A stretch of DNA of 64,000 nucleotides from Argyresthia goedartella (taxonomy: Eukaryota; Arthropoda; Insecta; Lepidoptera; Argyresthiidae), in the NCBI GenBank assembly GCA_949825045.1, contig OX463816.1:12643579-12707578 (forward strand), read 5' to 3'. The translations under genes were made by a program, and so were the position numbers. Position 1 is the stretch's first letter. Each line of letters starts with the position of its first letter. The notes beneath the pieces were generated by a model that did no database searches, was not told the origin of the DNA, and saw only the letters and a program-made list of their open reading frames with translations. Of the stretch, positions 56,501 to 64,000 are shown in pieces.

Positions 56501-59500
56501 CCCTCCGTCCGGCTGCCACGCAACCGGACGGTGGCTGTACGCACTACGCGGATATACCTACAGTACAATTCCTACGTATTCGCAAAGGCTAACATTTACG
56601 AAGCGAGAAGTTTACGGCACGAGCCGAAGGCGAGGTTCGTACTGAGGTTCGTTAAAAGCCTTTTCGAACGAGTAGGGCCACTAAGCAATTTTTTATTTCA
56701 TTGCTCACCTTACTATCCAAAATTACAACCGCCGTCATATCCTTCTTCGTTGTGATGTCAATGCCCAAGGACTCCGCGAAGTGGTGGTTCCTCACACTGT
56801 CCATGGCGATCATGTTCAAGCTGAAGTTCTTCTGGCAGGACAGCCCGGTGATATGTGTGATGTTGGCACTGTGCCTGGCCGGCGTCACCGGAGGGCCGCA
56901 TTCGAATGCGAACCTCATCAGGTCACAATAGTGTCTGATGTTGTCTTGTATTAGATTTTCAGCGGATAAGTGGTCGTCTTCTAATGGCAGCATTGATGTT
57001 CCCAACCTGTCGGATTAACAACATTTCTGGAAACGTACTTGGATAGAAATAGTTGAGAAAGGCAATCCGCACATGGGGCTACGCGACGACGAGGCGACTG
57101 CGACTCGAGTTTGATGCGCGTGCGCATGGAAGTTAAAAGTGTCGTCGTCGTGTCGTGCGCCTGCGTTCGAGTCGCCGAGCTCCATGTGCGGATTCTGAGG
57201 GCTGAAAACATAAACAAAAAACTGTAAAATTGCCATTTAAAGTGATTCTGGTTTAGTCAGTACACCACTAAGACGCTGGGTATTATGAATTGCCCAACGT
57301 CTAAGCGTTATTCCCCAAAAAGGAGACACGATCTGCCTATATTTTAAATATCTTTTTATTTAGCATTTCAGGTTTACAAAAAAAATACATTGAGATCTGC
57401 GCAACAAGCCATTTCGTTATACTCGTCACACGATACAGTTTGGAAAACTTTTTTATTAATTTCTGAGTTTTCCCCCAGTGCTGCCCCTCCCCCCTAGCCT
57501 CATTATTTCCCAAAATTGTAGGTTCAGTTGTTTTGGAAATAAGGAGAATGGTATACTTTTGCCAATTTTCTTGAATATTTTTTAAACTTATTTCAGGTTC
57601 ATGATGAAAATATATTTGAGATCTTCGCAACAAGCCTTTTAATTACACAATATTATTTGGTAAACTTTTTCTTTTAATTTCCGATTTCCCCCACAGTTGT
57701 GTCCCCCTATTTAAAACATATACATGACGACCTGAATGGCCGAGTCGGCAGTTACCCTGCCTACGAAGCCAAGGATCCCGGGTTCGAGTCCCGGTGGGGG
57801 CAAATATTTGTTTGATGAGAACGGATGCTTGTACCCTAGTCATGGTTGTTTATCTATCTCAGTATAATATTTATCTATATAAGTATGTGTATCGTTGTCT
57901 AGTACCCAAGATACAGGGAATCTTAGTTTGGGGCTAGATCAATGTATGTAAATAGTGTCCAAGGTATTTTAATTATTATTATTATTCTATATTTCTTATT
58001 ATTTTTTAAGTAATAGTAAGCAAATACCTATATTTAATATTTATTCAAAATTTTAGTTTCGGAGATAAGAGCCGGCCTATTTATTCCCTTACATATTTTT
58101 TTAACTAAACATTTCAGGTTCATGAAAAAAATGAGATTTTCGCAACTAACCCTTTCATTAGACATGTCACACGAGACAGTTTGACAAACTTAAATTTATT
58201 TTTTTCTGATTTACCCCACGAAATTGCCCTCCTAAATTCAAAACGTATTACGTATGTATTTGCTTACGTAACACGTTCGTGTTTTGGCACAAAAATACAT
58301 AAGTGTCCAAATTTCGATTTAATTGGTTCAGAATTCGGTCGTTTCATATGACTTTTACACAGCTAGGACATATACACTGATCCAATAATGGTTCCGTTTT
58401 TTCTTTCGTCACGTGATTGGCTCTGGGCCGTGTAGAAGTGGCTCGGGTGTCAGGCCATTTCGCGATGTAATTATTTTTTCGACCGAGATTCCGTATGACT
58501 CAAATTAGAGAAGGTACGACGTAATTATTCAACAAGTATTATATACACTGTAATCTGCATGAAATTTCCTATCCGATTATTATAGTTGTTATGGTAATAA
58601 AAACTTACATGCTGTCAAATGACGAGATGAATATCATTTTCCCGCTATTTTGACACTACTTTGAACTATTTCTTGCTATTTTCACTAATTACTCATTCAC
58701 TAGCACTAAACTAACACTTATAATATGATCTGCATATTATCTTGTACTGTTTACACAATTTTCACACTCCAAATCACCATAATAAAGCTATAAATGAATA
58801 ATAAACATGAAGAGATAAAATGTCAACAACCGCCATTACGCACCGTGCGATTCGGACTACAAACAAAATTTGATCTGTTTTCGATGAGAATTTAGTTTTT
58901 TTCTAAGACATGCAGTTTGATTGGTTAACAGAAATTAATCGTAATGACCCATAGGCCAATAAAACAATGAATTTTGGGCATTGAGAACGCACTGGTCATA
59001 GATTTATAGAGCCAAATCAGTGTGGCCATCTAACGTACACCCGTCTGTACGCTAAGCACTTAAGCCTTTAAAAATTTGCCGTACATACGGCTGTACGCCA
59101 AACGTTTGACGGGTTAAGGTACGGGAACCCTTAAAAATGATAATAACACACACTTTTCGCATTTTTCTGTAACAACCAGTAACAGCCATGTTGCAGACTT
59201 GCAGTGTAAGCTATTATGAACTTGATTTTAACCTGTAGACTCGCGTAAACCCTAAAACGGAACTTTTATGACAGACGTCACTTAGAGGACTGTAGATTCT
59301 ATTGTGGGCATTTATGGGCAAAAAACATAAAATTTGCCTTAATTGTTGTGTCATTATTTTTCTTTTCCGACCAGCAGAGAAGCGAAAGGGTAAATACGGT
59401 TATGTCCAAAATTTCAACCACCACGAATTTTACCGATACACAAGCCTTAACCAGCTTGATGTCTGCTGGCGAAGTTACTACAAGGAGCATGCATAATACT

Positions 59501-61054
59501 TACTCCTCATTCAACAGGTTTCTTTCTAACTGGACGCTCTCCTCAAATCTTTGGCACTGTTCATTCTCATAGTAGCCCTTCTCGGCAGGAAATATGTTCG
59601 CAGTACACTCCAACAAGCCAAGTGAAGTCAACACGGCCGCGTCGTCGTCCGTACTCTCTATAGCCTTCGTTATCGCTATACCACGCTCTAATAGGAAATT
59701 AAATAGCCCATTCTTCTGATTCTTTTGTGTAATATTACTTAATGGGTACTTATTGTGTTGTGATACTAATTCCTTCTTATACAAGACACTCCGCGGTTTT
59801 GGCGCTTTCTTGAATTTGTATTCTTGGCAGAACTTTTTGATGTCCCTCTGTTGATAGAGCAACCTCTGTACTTGTTGCAATTTTATTAGTTCTGAGATCC
59901 ATTGGGAACTCTCGTTCCCTTGACAGTTGTAGTACTCCATTGCTACTTCGCGCAGCTGAAAAAATAAGATAACATATTCAATTAATCGTTATCGCAAGAG
60001 TCGACCATTGCAATCAGAGGCTTAGAGTTCTGTCAAGCGATGTGCTAGCAAATTTTAGTTCCTTTTTAGGGTTCCGTACCCGAAAGGTGCCAATCGGGAC
60101 CCTAGTCTGTCTGTCCGTGCGTCCGTCTGCCCGTCAGCGAGTTCTATCTGATGAACCATACCGTAATAGGTAGACAGTTTAAAATTTCACAGAATGAGTA
60201 TTTCTGTTGCAGCTGCAGCAACAAATAATGAACTATACGAAATTTTATAAACGACATTACAAAAGATGTATTTTATTATTCCTGCCGCTGCGAGTTGCCA
60301 AACACATCTATCATAGTCGTCGGTTGCGCAATTGGTTTTATGTTTGATCAGAAATATGTAAGGACTGGTATCGAAACTAAGTTTGGACGTAATATTTTTT
60401 TGTTTTTGTTTAGTCTTCAAGTTTTCTTGTACCATGATACCCTTCGTGTGCGAGTTCAACCGCACTTAACTTAATTCTTAATTTCGCTGTAAATCTCAGA
60501 TTCGTATGAATATCTTCATAGTTTTATGTCTGTAACTCTTGTTGTGTGCAATAAAGTATAAGAAAGAAAAAAAAATCCAGCAGTTGGATTATATGTATGA
60601 ATGTTGAGACCATCGGACCCACCAATTAATAACCAAATAACAATTCCTTTAAGGTTGGCAGACTTTGCAAACGCACCTACTTCGCGTGTCATACCTTAGG
60701 TATTCTATAAGTATAAACCGCTTGCATACGGCGCGGGGCGGTTAAAAATCGCGTTTTCTGATATGAAAAATGCCACGGTTGGTTCGCATACATGTTGGGG
60801 GTGCTTGCGGCGTCTACTTCTGTATGATCTGAGCCAAATAACTGGAGCGGTCTACTAACCAGCGCGTAATTCGGTATCTGTTCATACATAGGGTTGAGCG
60901 GCGTGAACAGCACCAGCACGGGGCTTCCGTCGACGTGCCGCTCGAAGCTGAACGCCTTCCTCCACAGGGGCACCAGCCGCGCGACCGGCTGCCGGAACTT
61001 CTCCAGGACCCAGTCCAGCAGGACCGTCTCGTTCCACGCGTCGTCGCGGTACTC
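49270..61054 (-). CDS. TXNDC11: Thioredoxin domain-containing protein 11-like, 3' part
   Basis: Seven phase-consistent exons: 61054-60860, 59955-59504, 57006-56709, 54682-54473, 52247-52057, 50936-50801, 49572-49270 (594 codons plus TGA). TXNDC11 is an ER-membrane thioredoxin-family protein. The order matches: VLVLFTPLNPMYEQIPNYAL then LREVAMEYYNC (exons 1-2); CQKNFSLNMIAMDSVRNHHF with GIDITTKKDMTAVVILD (exon 3); VLSSEYSARSVREFIWKYST (exon 4); a last thioredoxin fold with VAVCAGGCGALTS and ARLDASRHDLPWQYT, YPAVIVFPPDR (exon 5); and a helical, probably coiled-coil C-terminus, WRSFEEPEVRSALLERLQRL (exon 7). In the last fold the CXXC site reads CGAL, so only one Cys remains. The first exon begins at an acceptor, so N-terminal exons lie to the right and are not recognised. 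Introns contain MITEs, a minisatellite and LINE/SINE pieces. Confidence 0.75.
50195..50465. repeat. Half copy of the 20465-20723 MITE and other repeat sequence
   Basis: 50370-50465 has GACGTCCCTAACAACCCC and CCTTTCTCTTACACCCTGTA, the right arm of that element. It lies in the last intron of the TXNDC11-like gene. Confidence 0.6.
50638..50770. mobile_element. MITE, 133 bp, next to a splice donor
   Basis: CGCCAAAGTTAACTA at 50638-50652 and its exact complement at 50756-50770. The interior is GC-rich with GACGTCAT. Its near end is about 29 bp into the intron after exon 6 of the TXNDC11-like gene (donor at 50799-50800). Confidence 0.85.
51200..52000. other. Intron sequence with retroposon scraps
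   Basis: GATAAGCTCGCCTTTGC and GTCTGTAACC...GCAATAAAGAA look like a LINE 3' end near 51205-51265. TAGGCGAGCTTATGTC (51676) is related to 55030-55045. A 70-bp near-duplicate (AATACACTGTCAAATGATAA / AATACACCGTCAAATGATAA) lies at 51530-51650. No exon seen. Confidence 0.4.
52320..54470. other. Intron sequence, no exon seen
   Basis: Intron 4 of the TXNDC11-like gene. It contains a short inverted pair (GTTTTCAACAACC near 52645 and GGTTATTGAAAAC near 52780) and a (CA)n tract at 53555-53590. Confidence 0.45.
53545..53595. repeat. (CA)n microsatellite
   Basis: About 15 CA units with one interruption inside intron 4 of the TXNDC11-like gene. Confidence 0.9.
55050..55412 (+). pseudogene. LINE 3' end with short ORF2 C-terminus
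   Basis: The plus strand reads RFYNKIPQEIQNLTKARFKK, then HTLCTKVYHKINDFLQDTD and ends IWH-stop at about 55260, the usual C-terminus of Jockey/CR1-type ORF2. A 3' UTR and (TTGAAC)n tail follow at 55396-55415. 5'-truncated, in intron 3 of the TXNDC11-like gene, antisense to it. Confidence 0.8.
55767..56565. repeat. 80-bp minisatellite, ten units
   Basis: CGCACTGTGTCCCTCCGTCC starts at 55771, 55851, 55931 and every 80 bases to 56491. Units differ by only a few substitutions (for example CCGTACGG in unit 4, CCAGACGG in unit 6). Each unit holds a short dyad GTCCG...CGGAC. The period is not a multiple of three, and open frames through it are artefacts. It lies in intron 3 of the TXNDC11-like gene. 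Confidence 0.97.
57064..57194. mobile_element. MITE, 131 bp, GC-rich
   Basis: AATCCGCACATGGGGCT at the left and AGCTCCATGTGCGGATT at the right (one mismatch). The interior is rich in CGACGAC and GCGCGTGCGC. It lies about 60 bp upstream of exon 3 of the TXNDC11-like gene. Confidence 0.8.
57360..58250 (-). repeat. Tandem subunits of the GGGTTCCGTACC-family element
   Basis: The subunit beginning ATTTCAGGTT, then GAGATC..CGCAACAAGCC, CACACGATACAGTTTGG and a CCCCC stretch, occurs at about 57363, 57589 and 58114. The first two are 226 bp apart; the second is split by a SINE. The same subunit flanks the mariner at 13303 and 14996. Confidence 0.7.
57724..57985 (+). mobile_element. Full-length tRNA-derived SINE
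   Basis: The tRNA-like head has AATGGCCGAGTCGGCAG (box A) and CCGGGTTCGAGTCCCGGTGG (box B). The body contains ACGGATGCTTGTACCCTAG and TCGTTGTCTAGTACCCAAG. The 3' end is TTTGGGGCTAGATCAATG, AATAGTGTCCAAGGTA and (ATT)n. A truncated relative is at 34452-34515. Confidence 0.85.
58260..59490. other. Intron sequence, no exon seen
   Basis: Intron 2 of the TXNDC11-like gene. A stub with AAGGTACGGGAACCCTT at 59115-59133 is from the GGGTTCCGTACC family. Confidence 0.45.
60065..60475 (+). mobile_element. GGGTTCCGTACC repeat, diverged full-length copy
   Basis: Starts TTTAGGGTTCCGTACCCGAA and ends ATACCCTTCGTGTGCGAG with CCGCACTTAACTTAAT. The middle differs from the copies at 19-20 kb, so this is a different subfamily. 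It lies in intron 1 (between exons 1 and 2 seen here) of the TXNDC11-like gene. Confidence 0.75.
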
Positions 61055-61059
61055 CTGCG

Positions 61060-61760
61060 AGAAAAACTATTATTTTATTCGTATTTATTGCACTTACTGC
61101 GTCGTACCGTTATCGCAGCGCCAAGCGCGACTTGGCCTCGTTCAAAATCAAAGCTAGGTACTAATGGGAAGAGCGCGCCACCGACCGAGACGAATGGAGG
61201 AGAGTCGTCGCGGAGGGTCGCACAACACACGAGAGGGCCTGGTTTGATGCACTGACTACAAAAAGAGCAAAACGGCATCCATCAAAAGATACAAAAAGAG
61301 CAAAATTCCATCAACCACCCAGTCCGCATGCACTACCAGCAGCGACACAACACGTGTGCGGCCGTGACTGCTGCTGCAGCATCGGACTGTATATCGGACG
61401 AGCGCAGGTGTTATATCGGACGCTGCTTAAATCATCTGTTATTGGCCTTATGAAGATGATTGCACTTAACAGTATGTAGTAGTTATGAAACATAACATAC
61501 AGAAAAGGCAAGTTCATCTAATAGGAGAATTTCCATTATTTCTTTCAGTTTGAGTTAGAAATATCATAAATTTCCATTAGTCTCACTGGCATTAGTTAAC
61601 AAGTAGTTAAAGATTAAGGACGATAATTTTAACATGGGTATTTATGATAATTTGCGTCGCGCTTTGTGGACACGGCTGTCTCACTTTATTGCTTTGCCAT
61701 ACTTTAAATATCAGAATCAACGAGTTAAACCTGTAGATGAAACGGATATCCCAAATCTAT
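61060..61760. other. Sequence upstream of the first recognised TXNDC11-like exon; no exon seen
   Basis: GC-richer up to about 61400 with short frames only. I could not place an N-terminal exon here. Confidence 0.4.
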
Positions 61761-61762
61761 CC

Positions 61763-61812
61763 GCCGGCCGGATACCGGATAATAACTCACTATCCGGTAT
61801 CCGACCGGCCGG
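61763..61812. repeat. CCGGCCGGATACCGGAT hairpin
   Basis: Arms CCGGCCGGATACCGGATA (61764-61781) and TATCCGGTATCCGACCGG plus CCGG (61791-61812) are complementary apart from a 4-base insertion. Probably a small repeat. Confidence 0.7.
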
Positions 61813-61894
61813 ATTGTAAATAAGGCTTAAATTTTATTAATATTTTATTACGGAGAAAAATATACGAAACAGCTATATTATTTACTGAATTATA

Positions 61895-63125
61895 CGTGGG
61901 GCGCACTTAAAGTTTCCGGAATTAATGAGAAAAAAATACTATTAAAGGTCGAAAATGAATTTATTGTTTCTCAAAATATTCTCCCTTTGCGTAAATTTCA
62001 TACGATTAAACCAATTTTAAAAACATTTGTGCCACTCCTCTGTGGTGACTTCATAAACATGTTTTTTATGCTTTGCGACAGCCTCTTCTGGTGATGAAAA
62101 TCGTTGACCGCGTAATTGGTTCTTAATTTTTGGGAACAGAAAAAAGTGACAAGTCGGTACTGTGTGCAAGATGGATCATAAGTTCTACGTTTTCACCTTC
62201 GAACATTAGTTTGTCTGTCTGGCCGTCTGAAAAATGGCATTGTCGTGGTGCAAGATGATACGGCGTTTACGGTTATTTTGACGGAGTTAGTCAATAATTT
62301 CTGGCAAACAAATGGTCGTGTACCAGTCACTATTCACGGTACGACGATTCTGTAAAGCTACAGAAGCCACGTGTCCAGTTTTATTTAAAAAAGGGAACAA
62401 TCATTCGCTTAGATGCACTTTTCACGCGCACGGCTTTGATTGGTTTCGGCTCATCTTGAAAGACCCATAAGCTGGATTGCTGATTTGTTTTGGGATCGTA
62501 GTAATAAATCCATTTTTCGTCACCTGTTACTATGTCCCACACCTATTCGACGCCCCTTCGTGGAATCTGGTAAGCATGGCATCGCACCAAGTGACGCGAT
62601 CTGTTTTTTTAGCCTCAGCCAAATTAAGTGGGATCCACCGCGAGCACAGCTTTCTCACACCCAAATGTTTGTGTAGGATTGATTGTATTTGTCTCATGCC
62701 TATGTCTAAGGATGCCCGAATCTCATGATAGGTCATATGCCTGTCTGTATCGATCATACGGCGCACAGCATCGATGTTATTGTTGTTCATAGCGGTAGAC
62801 GGGCGATCATCACGAGATTCTTCAATGAGATTGACACGACCGCGCTTGAATTCTGCAAACTAGCTATAAATAGTCGTCTTGCATGGTGCTTTATCGCCAA
62901 AAGCTGTCAAATTACACTTAAATCGTAGAAAATCATACAGCGAAAATATTCCCGAGTTAAATCCATGTTAATGTAGACGCGCAATTTTTAAAATGGCGTC
63001 ATAATATAAAAACATTTGACAGTCAGATGATACAACTAAAGAGTTCCATTTTCAAAGGTTGTAATTACTTTTTAAATATTTTTTATGTAAGTGGCCAGTT
63101 CCGGAAACTTAAAGTGTGACCTATG
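61895..63125 (-). mobile_element. mariner element, 1231 bp
   Basis: Inverted ends are CGTGGGGCGCACTTAAAGTT (left) and, read inward from the right, CATAGGTCACACTTTAAGTT, both continuing TTCCGGAA. TA flanks both sides (61893-61894, 63126-63127). Size and ends fit a whole DD34D-type mariner. Confidence 0.9.
61961..62966 (-). pseudogene. mariner transposase, inactivated
   Basis: The start ATG is at 62966. After frameshifts the helix-turn-helix part reads KTTIYS-stop-FAEFKRGRVNLI, RRMIDTDRHMTYHEIRASLD, IGMRQIQSILHKHLGVRKLC and AEAKKTDRVTWCDAML. The catalytic region includes SDWYTTICLPEI, NNRKRRIILHHDNA (second Asp) and ends near GEYFEKQ-stop (61961). Several stops and frameshifts are present, more than in the DD41D copy. 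The irritans-like relationship is from recognition of these motifs, not from alignment. Confidence 0.85.
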
Positions 63126-63539
63126 TATCAACATAAGTAATATTTTGTCCATTCTGTCGTCCTGCCATAAAACAATTAGTACGCGTATACAAAGAGACAA
63201 ATTCTGGTGGATAAATACAAATTTCACTGCATTAAGAGACAATAGACTATTTCAATTGTCTTCATAGATAAGGCCGGCGTCAGAATAAAGTCTTTCACTT
63301 TATAAGATAATTTCTGGAAAACTTTGTTGAGTATGGATATTGCATAGCATTAGCTGACCACAAAATATACACTCATCTACAAAAATAGATTACTTACCAA
63401 CAAAAATACTTCAAATAATGGCATTTACAACGAAGTGAAAAATGTTGCTAACTTCTATTATGAACAATAATACCTGAATTGATTGTGTATTGTATTTTCC
63501 GCCACCTATGCTTAACTCACGTTACGATGCGCCAATCGA

Positions 63540-64000
63540 CAATGTTCGGCCGTATTGTTTGGTACAGAGCTACAATTTGATGGTGAGGTAAAGTACCTTG
63601 GTGTAATACTAGATAGCAAGCCAAATTGGAGCAACCATACGAACAACAAGATTGATAAAGCAACAGTCACAATTTGGCAAACCTGGCGGCTAACCCCAAA
63701 ATCCACCCCCTGGCTTTACTCAGCTTTCATCAGACCTATAATAAGCTACGGCGCGATAGTCTGGAAAACACGAACCAAACTATCCAATGTCGAAGCAAAA
63801 CTACAACGACTCCAGAGGCTGGTTTGCATGGCAGCAACGGGATGCATGAGGACCACACCCACTGCGGCCTTAGAAGCCATACTGGGTCTGCCGCCGTGAT
63901 ACCTCTTCATCAGACTGGAGGCGGCTGCAACAGCGGTGCGTCTTAAAAAACTCAATCTGTGGAGACATGCTAGGGTACCCCACACTGAAATACCCTGCAG
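63540..64000 (+). pseudogene. LINE reverse transcriptase C-terminal fragment (R1/I-like)
   Basis: The plus strand reads VKYLGVILDSKPNWSNHTNN, WLYSAFIRPIISYGAIVW, KLQRLQRLVCMAATGCMRTT, PTAALEAILGLPP, and continues after a stop with LFIRLEAAATAVRLKKL. This is the end of the reverse transcriptase with the start of the connection that in R1/I-type elements leads to RNase H. It runs off the window. The ORF is open from 63555 to 63899. Confidence 0.8.

Noticed and set aside
55767..56565. Possible CRISPR array
   Set aside because: The 80-bp units are contiguous without unique spacers and lie in a eukaryotic intron; it is a minisatellite.
60702..60859. Open frame continuing past 60860 in the TXNDC11-like exon
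   Set aside because: A GTTAGT donor at 60859 gives an exact, in-phase join to the LREVAMEYYNC exon, matching the family; the extension is intron read-through.

Overview
This is eukaryotic genomic DNA: spliced genes with GT-AG introns, no operons, AT-rich spacers and a heavy load of transposon remnants. The repeats point to a moth or butterfly. They include the GGGTTCCGTACC...GGTACGGAACCC element, a tRNA-headed SINE, mariner elements, several non-LTR retrotransposon families and many short inverted-repeat elements. No bacterial-type system, CRISPR array, rRNA gene or confident functional tRNA gene was found. Exon models were made by hand from reading frame, splice sites and phase.

Left third (1-26 kb): mostly transposon graveyard. 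It opens with a minus-strand CR1-like LINE whose ORF1 carries an SGNH-esterase segment. A proline-rich minus-strand exon lies at 2794-2928. Further on are LINE reverse transcriptase fragments, a 27-bp perfect hairpin, a (GT)72 tract, a 1324-bp DD41D mariner inserted in an older repeat, an 8-bp-TSD hAT-like MITE, and a TIR element (22613-24390) with a LINE lodged inside.

Middle (26.7-46.4 kb): two divergently transcribed genes of the M14 zinc carboxypeptidase family share a 258-bp intergenic region (36991-37248). The minus gene has 11 linked exons (676 codons, end not found): signal peptide, Pro/His-rich and acidic linker, then an M14 domain. The plus gene has 7 exons (357 codons). In both, key catalytic residues are replaced, so both look like pseudo-peptidases. 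Three intron positions match between them, which suggests an old inverted duplication. Their introns hold whole LINEs and clusters of MITEs.

Right third (49.3-61.1 kb): the 3' part of a minus-strand TXNDC11-like gene (7 exons, 594 codons, 5' end not found). One intron carries a ten-unit, 80-bp, very homogeneous minisatellite. A second mariner (61895-63125) and a LINE reverse transcriptase fragment running off the edge end the window.

The most unusual features are the divergent M14 pseudo-peptidase pair, the degenerate thioredoxin CXXC motif, the 80-bp array, and several nested insertions whose target sites can be read exactly.
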